Below are positions 24,016 to 31,302 of a stretch of 35,185 nucleotides of DNA, piece by piece (the stretch's first letter is position 1; every line of letters begins with the position of its first letter). Made by a program: the position numbers and the translations under genes. The DNA is taken from contig JBBQVO010000010.1 in the NCBI GenBank assembly GCA_038211505.1, positions 1 through 35,185 on the forward strand, given 5' to 3'. This stretch comes from JBBQVO01 sp038211505 (GTDB lineage Bacteria; Chloroflexota; Dehalococcoidia; DSTF01; JACRBR01). The notes under the pieces are model-generated. The model made no database searches. It saw nothing but the letters and a program-made list of their open reading frames with translations, and was not told where the DNA came from.

Positions 24016-24535
24016 TTACAATAGCGGCGCAGTCTCCGGCACATCGTCGCCCGCACGCAGCGACGCCTCGTACTCGACGTCCGTCGCCAGATCGCGGCCC
24101 CACGCCGCAGCGACGGCTAGCTCATCGCAGCGCTCGTTCTCTTCGACGCCGGCGTGGCCGGGCACCCAGACGAATGTCACGTCGTGTGACTCCGAGATCG
24201 CGAGCAGCCGCTGCCAGAGGGGCGGTTCGGCACGAGCTTCGTCTCCGTGCGCCGCCAGTTCTTCTCTCGCCACTTCAGCGCCCACCCCTCGCTCATGCTG
24301 CGCACGACGTAGGCGGAGTCGCGCGCAGCGTGACCTCGCAGCGATGCTTGAGCGTCTCGAGCGCGACGATCGCGCCTAGAAGCTCCATCCGATTGTTCGT
24401 CGTCAACCGGAAGCCCGCCGAGAGTTCGCGGCGATGCTCCCCGAACAGCATCACGGCGCCGTAGCCGCCCGGCCCCGGATTGCCGGTGCAGGCGCCGTCG
24501 GTGTAGATGTCGATGTGCTTCAGTTCATCGCCCAT
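24016..24535 (-). pseudogene. rnhA: Ribonuclease HI gene split by two apparent 1-nt deletions
   Basis: RNase HI degrades RNA in RNA-DNA hybrids. All catalytic residues can be found but in three frames. The N-terminal part (24535-24330) has IDIYTDGACTGNPGPGGYG and TTNNRMELLGAI, giving the first Asp and the Glu. The middle part is in the next frame (about 24322-24225) and reads DSAYVVRSMSEGWALKWREK, with the second Asp and the Trp-rich basic handle. The last part (24222-24016) is in the third frame with PLWQRLLAISES, WVPGHAG and ERCDELA, giving the His and final Asp. Restoring one base near 24317-24330 and one in the four-base G run at 24219-24222 rebuilds a normal-length enzyme. It is either a recent pseudogene or carries sequencing indels; no programmed frameshift signal was recognised. 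Confidence 0.88.
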
Positions 24536-24743
24536 GCGTCGATTCGCAGTCCAGTCGGTCGTACGTTGGCGCGATCGAGCGGCGGCGCCGATTCGTCGCG
24601 ATAGAATGCCGATGTCAAGGTGGCGTCCATCGTCCGCCCTCCGGCCGCTGTGCGTGAGAGACCGGCAGTCTACAATGGCGTCACCCTAGGGCGCGTCGTG
24701 CCACGGGTCCGATGCGCGCGCCGATAACGACGGCGGAGGAATG

Positions 24744-25118
24744 ATGATCAGAGGCGTGCAGATGGCGTCGGTGTGGAGCGACGACCTGACGAAGAAGCTC
24801 CTGCCGTTCTATCGCGACGTCGTCGGGCTGAGCGTCGCCATCGAGTCGCCGGGCTTCGTCGTCTTCGGCACGATGCGCGAGCCCGTCTTCGCCATCGGCA
24901 CGCATAGCGATGTGCACGGTTCGAGCATGGATCCGTCGCGCCACATGATCGCCCTCGGCACCGATGATTGCGTCGCCGAGACCGAGCGCCTCATGGCCAC
25001 CGGCGTCGAGTTTGTCGAAGAGCCGAACAAGACGTCGAACGGGATCACGGTCTCGACCTTCCGTGATCCCGAGGGCAACCTCATGCAGCTCATCCAGTTC
25101 GACCACCCGCTCGGCTAG
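24744..25118 (+). CDS. VOC-family (glyoxalase/bleomycin resistance-like) protein
   Basis: About 124 residues forming one vicinal-oxygen-chelate module pair. It opens with VQMASVWSDDLTKKLLPFYRDVVGL, the family pattern, and ends with VSTFRDPEGNLMQLIQF, where the Glu-x-Asn DPEGN element and the final sheet are typical. The start at 24744 gives four bases from GGAGGA; an ATG at 24741 lies immediately before. TACAAT at 24671-24676 may be its -10 box. It stands alone, converging on the YceI gene. The metal-dependent reaction and substrate are unknown. Confidence 0.85.
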   Translation: MIRGVQMASVWSDDLTKKLLPFYRDVVGLSVAIESPGFVVFGTMREPVFAIGTHSDVHGSSMDPSRHMIALGTDDCVAETERLMATGVEFVEEPNKTSNGITVSTFRDPEGNLMQLIQFDHPLG

Positions 25119-25119
25119 T

Positions 25120-25177
25120 CGTTACGATTGCTTCGCGACCTGTCGCGCGGCCGTTACGATTGCTGCGCGACAACCTG
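25120..25177. repeat. Imperfect duplication of the yceI 3' end
   Basis: Two copies of CGTTACGATTGC(T)TGCGCGAC-like sequence, at 25120-25142 and 25152-25177. The second contains the real stop codon of the YceI gene and the first is a shifted copy in the gap to the VOC gene. Confidence 0.6.
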
Positions 25178-25918
25178 CACCTGCAGCGTCACCGCATCTT
25201 CCACCGAGACGAAGTTCGCGATGTTCAGCACAGCGATGTTGAAGTCCGCGAAGTTGAACTTCAGCGTCGCCAGCGCCGTCATCACGCCGGCATCGCGCCG
25301 CGCCTTCAGATCCCACGTCACTTCCTTCTTCACGCCGTGCAGGTCGAGCATGCCTATCAGCTGCATCGACTGCTCGTCGCCGGCGGCGATGCTCGGGTCG
25401 TAGCCCGTGACCTTCGTCGCGGTGAACGTCGCCGTCGGGTACTTGCTCGTCTCGAGTCCCTGGCTCTGGACGCGGCTGTCACGCATCGATTTGTCGCTCT
25501 TGATCGTTGTCAGGTTGACGGTGAACGTTGACGGCGTCGATGGGTCGAGATTCAGCCCGTCAGCCGTCAAATGAAATGAGCCGGTGATGTCGCTCGTCTT
25601 GCCCGATGCTTTCGATGGCAGCGGCAGCGATGCGAGCTTCTCATCGGCGAAGTAGGCGGCCTCCGAGCGATCGGACAGGATGGTGAACGTCTGCCCGCCG
25701 CCGGCGGTTGACGCCGCGCCGGAGGCTACGGTCGTCGACGGCGTGCCGCCGGCAGCGAGCGCAGTCGGCGACGTGCGGAGATCTGCGGGGATCGCCGGCG
25801 AGTTCGTCGCGAGCTTCGCGTCCTCGCGGATGAAGAACCACCAGCCGCCGACCGCGATCGCGGCGATGACGACAACGGCAAGCGTGCCGCCGATCAGGAT
25901 GCGGGGGAGACTGAACAT
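25154..25918 (-). CDS. YceI-family protein with N-terminal membrane anchor
   Basis: A 254-residue protein. Residues about 5-30 (RILIGGTLAVVVIAAIAVGGWWFFI) form a signal anchor, followed by a Ser/Thr/Gly/Ala-rich linker. The YceI lipocalin-like domain (about 78-250) then shows SEAAYFADEKLASLPLPSK, ITGSFHL, RDSRVQSQGLETSKYPTATF and LIGMLDLHGVKKEVTWDL, all characteristic. These proteins bind polyisoprenoid or amphiphilic molecules in the periplasm or outside the membrane. The ATG at 25918 has AGGAGG about nine bases upstream. It is transcribed alone, toward the VOC gene. Confidence 0.92.
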   Translation of the reverse strand: MFSLPRILIGGTLAVVVIAAIAVGGWWFFIREDAKLATNSPAIPADLRTSPTALAAGGTPSTTVASGAASTAGGGQTFTILSDRSEAAYFADEKLASLPLPSKASGKTSDITGSFHLTADGLNLDPSTPSTFTVNLTTIKSDKSMRDSRVQSQGLETSKYPTATFTATKVTGYDPSIAAGDEQSMQLIGMLDLHGVKKEVTWDLKARRDAGVMTALATLKFNFADFNIAVLNIANFVSVEDAVTLQVQVVAQQS

Positions 25919-26105
25919 CGCGCTGGTCCTCCTGAGTCATTGCCGTCGCAACAGATGTGAATATCCTAAGTGATGCGCAACCGAGAACGTATTTCGGAGC
26001 CGTTGCTCGTGTTGGATGCGCGCCCGAACGTGGTAGTCGAAACAGCAACCGCGGCTCCGCTGCGGTGAGGACGTGCTCCGCTACACTCTCAGAAAGGAGT
26101 CTCAC

Positions 26106-26942
26106 ATGCCACAGGGTGGACTGCTCTCGATCTTTTCGCATCCCGATGACGAGACCTTCGGCATCGGCGGCACGATGGCGCTTTGCGCGCGCCGCGGCAT
26201 CCCCGTGACGATGGTGTGCGCGACGCGCGGTGAGGTCGGCGAGATCACGCCGGGCACGGGCGCGACGCCGGACACGCTCGGGCAGTTTCGGGAAGACGAG
26301 CTGCGCGAGGCCTGCGCGCTGCTCGGCGTGACGGACGTGCGGTTCCTCGGCTTCCGCGACTCCGGCATGAAAGGCACGCCGGAGAACGAAGACCCGCGCG
26401 CGCTCGTCAACGCGCATCCCGACGCCGTCATCCACTTGCTCGTGCGGTTGATCCGCGAGCTCAAACCAGACGTCGTCGCCACGTGGGACGAGAGCGGCGG
26501 TTACGGGCACCCCGATCACATCGCCATGCACTTTCGGGCGACGGCGGCGTTTGACGCGGCCGGCGACGCCAGCAAGTTTCCCACGTCGGGCGCACCGTTC
26601 ACGCCAAAGCGGCTGTTCTACAACGCCATCCCGATGGCGGAGTTCGGTCGCATGATGCAGGAGATGCGCGAGCGCGGCATCGATATTCCCGAGATCGCCG
26701 AGGACGACGACCTGATGACGCTGCCGCGCCTCGAACCGAACTGCATCGTCGATGTCAGCGACGTCGTCGACACCAAAGAGAAGGCGATGCTCACGCACCG
26801 CACACAGGTCTCGGATATGGGGCCGTTCATGAGCATGCCGGAAGACATCCGCCGCCGCTTCTTCGGCCGCGAATACTTCTATCTCGCCCGCCCAACACTC
26901 CCCGCCGGCGAGATGCTCGACGATCTCTTCGCGAACATGTGA
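26106..26942 (+). CDS. PIG-L / LmbE-family deacetylase
   Basis: A 278-residue zinc-dependent N-acetyl-sugar deacetylase. The metal-binding HPDDE is at residues 12-16 and the second metal histidine is in GGYGHPDHIAMH (135-138). The FREDELREACALLGV segment and the closing MGPFMSMPEDIRRRFFGREYFYLA also fit. The pattern recalls MshB/BshB-type enzymes acting on GlcNAc-inositol or GlcNAc-malate in thiol biosynthesis, but other PIG-L proteins act on antibiotics or glycolipids, and no partner gene is adjacent to decide. The ATG at 26106 has AAAGGAG upstream, and TACACT at 26082-26087 could be its -10 box. Confidence 0.92.
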   Translation: MPQGGLLSIFSHPDDETFGIGGTMALCARRGIPVTMVCATRGEVGEITPGTGATPDTLGQFREDELREACALLGVTDVRFLGFRDSGMKGTPENEDPRALVNAHPDAVIHLLVRLIRELKPDVVATWDESGGYGHPDHIAMHFRATAAFDAAGDASKFPTSGAPFTPKRLFYNAIPMAEFGRMMQEMRERGIDIPEIAEDDDLMTLPRLEPNCIVDVSDVVDTKEKAMLTHRTQVSDMGPFMSMPEDIRRRFFGREYFYLARPTLPAGEMLDDLFANM

Positions 26943-27033
26943 CGCAGTCGGCGGCATGCCGTTGGCTTGGCGCCTGAGGCTCCGGCACTGAACAGCCAAC
27001 CGCCAACAGCTATCCGCCCCAAAGGGGCGCCCC

Positions 27034-27273
27034 TCACGCGGGGGACGCCCCTCCGAACAGTCGCATCCGCCGGCGACGGCGCTCGGCCCGCCGCGCCGGC
27101 ACCCCGCTCGATGCGGGTCGGCGTTCGTAGATCGCCACGCGATGGTACGTCCGTGCATGCGCCCGCTCGCTCTGCTCCTCAGGGTTCGCAGGTTGCGCCG
27201 TCGACGTCAGTGCCATCACGTGCTCGACCGCACGCTGCTTATCGAGAATCAACATTGATTCGAGAATCAGCAT
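27034..27273 (-). CDS. Small basic protein, third gene of a mini-operon
   Basis: A 79-residue reading frame rich in Arg and Ala, ending in RRAERRRRRMRLFGGASPA. I do not recognise it. Its start lies inside the end of the helix-turn-helix gene in another frame. A duplicated 18-bp unit provides two possible start codons six codons apart (27273 and 27255). Third codon positions are mostly G or C, as in real genes of this window. A hairpin GGGGCG-type region follows its stop. Coding status is plausible, not certain. Confidence 0.45.
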   Translation of the reverse strand: MLILESMLILDKQRAVEHVMALTSTAQPANPEEQSERAHARTYHRVAIYERRPASSGVPARRAERRRRRMRLFGGASPA

Positions 27274-27475
27274 TGATGGAGTTGATCTCCTGGCGAACGA
27301 TCTGGCTCACACGCTGGCGGGTCACGCCGAAGTGCTCCGCCAACCGCGACTGCAGCCCCCAACGGCCGCCGTTCCCGGCCACGCCCTTCTTGATCAACAC
27401 GCGCGCCGCGATTCTCAGCTTCTCGGTCCTGGTGAGCTCTCCCTCCTCGACGATCTGCTGCAACTCCATGGTCAT
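27239..27475 (-). CDS. Small helix-turn-helix DNA-binding protein
   Basis: A 78-residue protein. The helix-turn-helix is clear in LQSRLAEHFGVTRQRVSQIV (about 42-61), preceded by a helical segment TRTEKLRIAARVLIKKG. The tail carries a six-residue repeat INADSR-INVDSR encoded by an 18-bp duplication. The ATG at 27475 has GGAGG seven bases upstream and overlaps the stop of a 29-codon gene (ATGA). It could regulate its own small operon. It looks like an accessory or mobile-element-type regulator, but no integrase or partner toxin was recognised. Confidence 0.75.
   Translation of the reverse strand: MTMELQQIVEEGELTRTEKLRIAARVLIKKGVAGNGGRWGLQSRLAEHFGVTRQRVSQIVRQEINSINADSRINVDSR
27242..27277. repeat. 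Two-copy 18-bp tandem repeat at a gene overlap
   Basis: TCGAGAATCAACATTGAT (27242-27259) and a copy with one change (27260-27277). It duplicates six codons of the helix-turn-helix gene and the start codon of the overlapping downstream frame. Confidence 0.9.
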
Positions 27476-27561
27476 GATGTGCCCTCCCTTGGGAACGCCC
27501 CGACGATGAAATCGGGGCCGGTGCCGTGGTACTCGTCGTGTTTGACAAGCAGATCGAACAT
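27472..27561 (-). CDS. Possible 29-residue small protein
   Basis: An ATG at 27561, GAGAGG about eleven bases upstream, and 29 codons with high GC at third positions (MFDLLVKHDEYHGTGPDFIV and nine more residues). Its TGA overlaps the start of the helix-turn-helix gene, which suggests translational coupling. It might be a true microprotein or a leader peptide. No family was recognised. Confidence 0.45.
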   Translation of the reverse strand: MFDLLVKHDEYHGTGPDFIVGAFPREGTS

Positions 27562-27663
27562 ATGCACACGCCTCTCACCAACCTCTTTTGTGGTTATGAC
27601 CAGGTTTTCCCGAAGCTCTGACGGCGGTCCGTCCGGTCTTTCACGAAGGCACACAAAAGGGAC

Positions 27664-27693
27664 GATCCACAGAGGGCACAGAGATGCACAGAG
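27664..27693 (+). repeat. Dispersed CCACAGAGGGCACAGAG-type repeat, copy 3
   Basis: Reads GATCCACAGAGGGCACAGAG, then ATGCACAGAG. Its first 20 bases are identical to the minus-strand copy at 6893-6914. Confidence 0.75.
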
Positions 27694-27852
27694 GGGAGAG
27701 GGGTCGAAATCCTGGTCCGCCATCTGAGAAGCCGCGAGGGAACGGCGCAAATGCCTGGTAGTAGGGGCGGCCGATGTGGCCGTCGCAGATCCGTCGCGGG
27801 CGGACCCGCCGTGTCCGGCGATGCCGCGTCTAAATCGACCTGGTCGCGCGCC

Positions 27853-27875
27853 GTCATTCTGAGCGAAGCGAATCT
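27853..27875 (+). repeat. Single CATTCTGAGCGAAGCG element
   Basis: GTCATTCTGAGCGAAGCG followed by AATCT. It matches the arms of the inverted repeat at 515-650 except for a missing AAG triplet, and no inverted partner was seen nearby. Confidence 0.75.
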
Positions 27876-27941
27876 CTCCGGATCCGCCACCGATGAGCCT
27901 CAAAGACGAAAGGAAACGAGGAAACGGCATTTCCACCGTGC

Positions 27942-27947
27942 TACGAT
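27942..27947 (+). promoter_or_regulatory. Candidate leaderless -10 box for the L,D-transpeptidase
   Basis: TACGAT, six bases, then the ATG at 27954, with no Shine-Dalgarno sequence at the proper distance. Confidence 0.45.
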
Positions 27948-27953
27948 CGACGC

Positions 27954-28805
27954 ATGCGGCGTCGTCTCGCGCTCATCGTCTCATCCACGTGCATGCTGGG
28001 CGCGTTCGGCGCGGCGTGCTCGAGCAGCGCGCCGTCGGCGACGCCGACGCCCGTCGCATCCGAGACTTCGACGCCGCTGCCGCCGACGCGGACGCCGTTC
28101 CCGACGTTCACGCCGACACCAGAGATCGGCGCCGGCACGGAGATCGTCGTCGGCGGCGATCTGCGCGTGCGATCGGGGCCATCCACGTCCGCGAAAGAAG
28201 TGAAGACGCTCAAAGATCAGTCGCACGTTGTCATCGACGCCGCTGTCGATGGCGAGAACTGGCTTGTCGGCGCGCAGACGTGGGTGCCGAGCGTCCCCGA
28301 TTGGACGCGCACGTGGTTCCGGCTCAGCGACGGCACGTTCGTCTACGCCGCCTTCGTCTTCATCCTTCAGCCCGGCGAGCAATCCCCGCAGGCCGACGCG
28401 CACGGGCAGGAGAAGTGGGTCGACGTCAATGTCACGACGCAGACGGCGACAGCGATGATCGGCGCTCAGGCGGTGTACACGGCGCTCGTCTCGACCGGCG
28501 CGCCCGCCTTCCCGAGTCCGCTCGGCAGCCACGCGATCGAGAAGGACGGCCGCCTTGCCGTCGAACGGATGACGGCGACGCAGGCCGGCTACAACCCGAG
28601 CCAGGCGTCGTACGACGTCGAGCGCGTGCTCTTCACGCAGTACTACGATCGCGGCGGCGACGCGTTGCACCTCAACTACTGGCGCCCCGCCGAGGTCTTC
28701 GGCCAAACAGCGACGAGCCACGGCTGCGTCGGCATGCAGCTCCACGACGCCCAATACTTCTGGCTCTTCGGCTTCCCCGGCATGCGAGTGGAGATCCATG
28801 CGTGA
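27954..28805 (+). CDS. L,D-transpeptidase (YkuD) lipoprotein-like
   Basis: A 283-residue exported protein. The N-terminus (MRRRLALIVSSTCMLGAFGA then AC) looks like a lipoprotein signal with C22 as lipidation site, though the -3 residue is not the usual Leu. A Thr/Pro-rich linker follows, then an SH3-like segment (GGDLRVRSGPSTSAKEVKTL), and a C-terminal YkuD domain with the catalytic motif SHGCVGM (C258, H256) and the upstream conserved HLNYWRP. These enzymes make 3-3 cross-links in peptidoglycan or attach proteins to it. With the D,D-carboxypeptidase at 17610 it suggests a peptidoglycan-containing envelope. Confidence 0.9.
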   Translation: MRRRLALIVSSTCMLGAFGAACSSSAPSATPTPVASETSTPLPPTRTPFPTFTPTPEIGAGTEIVVGGDLRVRSGPSTSAKEVKTLKDQSHVVIDAAVDGENWLVGAQTWVPSVPDWTRTWFRLSDGTFVYAAFVFILQPGEQSPQADAHGQEKWVDVNVTTQTATAMIGAQAVYTALVSTGAPAFPSPLGSHAIEKDGRLAVERMTATQAGYNPSQASYDVERVLFTQYYDRGGDALHLNYWRPAEVFGQTATSHGCVGMQLHDAQYFWLFGFPGMRVEIHA

Positions 28806-28841
28806 GGGCGCCCTGGCGTCGTCATCACCGAGGTCGAAGGT

Positions 28842-29696
28842 TCAGCGTGTCAAATGCCAGATCACGACAAGCGGTAGTCCGAGGAACGCCTCGCGTGTTG
28901 CATCTGGATAAATGCGATTGCTCGGGAAGATGTGCAGCGTCTCCTCATCCACGAGCGGCTCAATGCACGCCTTCATCGTGAACCCCGCCGCCAGAAACGC
29001 GCCGATGTATTCGCTCACCTGGTGGGTGAACCCGGCGACGAACGGCACACCGAGGCTGCCGTCGTCGGTAGGGAACCCAGCGACACCGCCGGTTGTTCTC
29101 CACACCGGGTGCATATCCGACAGGATGACCTGCCCGCCCGGCCGCACGACGCGAGCAAACTCGCGAAAGACGGGATCGAGGTCGCGCACATGTTCGACGG
29201 CGAGGGCGCACGTCACGACGTCGACGCTGGCGTCTTCGACGGGCAACGCATCAAGCGTGCCTCGACGGAAGTCGGCGGTTGGAACTTTCCCGCGTGCGAT
29301 CGCGAGCATCGCTTCGGTCGCATCAACTCCGATCACGTTGTGACCGAGTTCCGCGAGCGTGAACGCGTGCCTGCCCGTGCCGCAGGCGGCATCCAGCGCG
29401 GTTCCCGGCGTGAGCGCGCTCAGGAGGCTCCGCATCGCTGGCTCCTCGCGTTCGATCGCCGGGTTGGGACCGTCGTAGTTCGGCGCCCAGCGTGAATAGC
29501 CGGTTTCGACGTCGTGTTCGGTGACGGGAAGCTCCAACCTGTGCGGCATCTCATCGAAATGATCGAGGATGTCGCGGATCTCCGCGACACGGCGACGCGC
29601 GATTGTCGGCTCCGCGATACAGGCTCGGATCATCGCGAGACCCTGAACCGCGAGAAAGTACTCACCCGCGCGGAGAATTTCTGTTCGTTCGCTCAT
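28842..29696 (-). CDS. Class I SAM-dependent methyltransferase
   Basis: A 284-residue methyltransferase. Motif I is ALDAACGTGRHAFTLAELG (about 100-118), followed by the acidic residue in GVDATEAM that binds the SAM ribose, LDALPVEDASVDVVTCALAVEHV and the FARVVRPGGQVILSD loop, which is the Methyltransf_11/UbiE-like pattern. About 60 N-terminal residues form an extra helical region. The substrate is not evident. The ATG at 29696 lacks a ribosome binding site and has TATCCT six bases upstream, another leaderless-type start. It is divergent from the acyl-CoA dehydrogenase gene. Confidence 0.9.
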   Translation of the reverse strand: MSERTEILRAGEYFLAVQGLAMIRACIAEPTIARRRVAEIRDILDHFDEMPHRLELPVTEHDVETGYSRWAPNYDGPNPAIEREEPAMRSLLSALTPGTALDAACGTGRHAFTLAELGHNVIGVDATEAMLAIARGKVPTADFRRGTLDALPVEDASVDVVTCALAVEHVRDLDPVFREFARVVRPGGQVILSDMHPVWRTTGGVAGFPTDDGSLGVPFVAGFTHQVSEYIGAFLAAGFTMKACIEPLVDEETLHIFPSNRIYPDATREAFLGLPLVVIWHLTR

Positions 29697-29702
29697 GGGC
29701 GA

Positions 29703-29708
29703 AGGATA
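29703..29708 (-). promoter_or_regulatory. Candidate leaderless -10 box for the methyltransferase
   Basis: On the minus strand TATCCT precedes the ATG by six bases, identical in sequence and spacing to the element before the LigD-type gene. Confidence 0.45.
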
Positions 29709-29840
29709 GGAGTTGGAAGCGGGTAGTCACAAACGAAAACAGCCGTAGTCGGGCGGCCGTGGCGGCTCGATCGTCCAATGCGTATCCTGCCCGCACGCTG
29801 CGGCCGAGTATCGCGCCGCGCGACGAAGGAGCCGAGCCTC

Positions 29841-31076
29841 ATGTACACCGACCTCAACAAAGAGCTGACGGACGAGCAGAAGCTGCTGAAGACGCGGATG
29901 CACGAGTTCGCGGCGCAGGTGCTGCGGCCGGCGGCGTGGGAGCTCGACAAGATGTCGCCCGACGATTGCATCGCCTCCGGTTCGAAGCTCCGCGACGTCT
30001 TCCGCACGGCGTACGAGCAGGAGTTCCACCTCCGCGGCTTTCCGGAGGCGCTCGGTGGCGCGCATCTCGGGCCGCTCGAATCGCACATCGTCAACGAGGA
30101 GATGGGATGGGGCGCCGCCGACTTCTCGATCGCGCTCAGCGTGACGTCGTTCCCGTTCTCCTTCGCGTCGAGCCGGCAGGATCCGCAGCTGATGAAGGAA
30201 GTCGTGATGCCCTTCGTCAACGACCGCAAAGGTGAGTACATCGGCTGCTGGGCGATCACCGAGCCTGGCCACGGCTCCGACACGTTGATGCCGGGCACGA
30301 GCATGTGGGAGAAGCCGGACATCCACTACGGCCTCACGGCAACGCTCGACGGCGACGACTACGTCCTCAACGGCCAGAAGTCGGCATGGGTGTCGAATGG
30401 CACGATCGCCACGCACGCGCTGACGTTTCTCGGCGTCGACCGCTCGCGCGGCATGTCGGGCGGCGGCGTCGCGCTCGTCCCACTCGATCTGCCAGGTGTC
30501 ACGAAGGGCCCGCCGCTGAACAAGATCGGCCAGCGCGCGCTGAACCAGGGCGAGATCTTCTTCGACGACGTGCGCATCCCGAAGTCGTACATGCTGGCGA
30601 ACGCTGACAACTACACGATGGTCATCGACGCCGTGCTTGCCGGCGCGAACGCCTACATGGGCTCGACGTTCACCGGCCTCGCCCGCGCCGCGCTCGAAGA
30701 AGCGCTGACGTACACGAAGAGTCGCGTGCAGGGCGGCGTGCCGATCTGCGAGCATCAGCTCGTGCAGAAGAAGCTCTTCGATATGTTCGTGAAGGTCGAG
30801 ACAGCGCGGCAGCTCTCACGCGCGACGGTGCTCTACAACAACCATCTCTTCCCGCCCGGCACACAGTATTCGATCTCGTCGAAGGTCTACTGCACGCAAG
30901 TCGCCTTCGAGGTGGCCAGCGACTCGTTGCAGCTGCACGGCGGCTACGGCCTGACGAAGGAGCTGCTAATCGAGAAGCTCTTCCGCGACGCCCGCGCGTC
31001 GATGATCGAAGACGGCTCGAACGACATCCTCTCCCTCACCGCCGCCAAGAAGATCCTCGAACAATACGTCGTGTGA
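29841..31076 (+). CDS. Acyl-CoA dehydrogenase
   Basis: A 411-residue FAD-dependent acyl-CoA dehydrogenase, which introduces the first double bond in beta-oxidation-type pathways. Family features include the N-terminal helical domain, the flavin and substrate segment CWAITEPGHGSDT, the WVSNG region, FFDDVRIPKSYML, and the C-terminal LHGGYGLTKELLIEKLFRD. At the position of the usual catalytic Glu (YEGTNEI) the sequence reads IEDGSNDI, so an Asp, with a Glu just before it, may be the base. The ATG at 29841 has AAGGAG about ten bases upstream. It stands alone on its strand. Chain or branch preference is unknown. Confidence 0.92.
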   Translation: MYTDLNKELTDEQKLLKTRMHEFAAQVLRPAAWELDKMSPDDCIASGSKLRDVFRTAYEQEFHLRGFPEALGGAHLGPLESHIVNEEMGWGAADFSIALSVTSFPFSFASSRQDPQLMKEVVMPFVNDRKGEYIGCWAITEPGHGSDTLMPGTSMWEKPDIHYGLTATLDGDDYVLNGQKSAWVSNGTIATHALTFLGVDRSRGMSGGGVALVPLDLPGVTKGPPLNKIGQRALNQGEIFFDDVRIPKSYMLANADNYTMVIDAVLAGANAYMGSTFTGLARAALEEALTYTKSRVQGGVPICEHQLVQKKLFDMFVKVETARQLSRATVLYNNHLFPPGTQYSISSKVYCTQVAFEVASDSLQLHGGYGLTKELLIEKLFRDARASMIEDGSNDILSLTAAKKILEQYVV

Positions 31077-31302
31077 CACCGCACCGGCTGATAGGGCGAT
31101 CGCGCAGCCATCATCCGACCGCCGGTGACAATTCGTGCCGCTGTCCGTACGCCGCCACGGTCGTGTGGCTGGCGCGTGCTCGGAGCGACGCTCGTCTCTG
31201 TCAAACAGGGCCTTGACCGGGCACCTTCGAGACAACTAGATTGAGGCTCCGCCATCAACATTCTGCGTTAGCGGCGTAGTACGTCTCCGAAGGGCGGCTT
31301 GG

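Larger units (their letters stand above)
27562..27953. other. Intergenic region with two dispersed repeat types
   Basis: A 392-bp region. It contains a CCACAGAGGGCACAGAG repeat at 27664-27693 and a single CATTCTGAGCGAAGCG element at about 27853-27875. Reading frames crossing it give junk-type peptides from these repeats. The leaderless-type promoter of the L,D-transpeptidase gene is at its right end. Confidence 0.55.

Noticed and set aside
27001..27060. GGGGCGCCCC-rich hairpin after the mini-operon as a standard terminator
   Set aside because: A stem can form but no T tract follows on either strand, so I did not call it a terminator.
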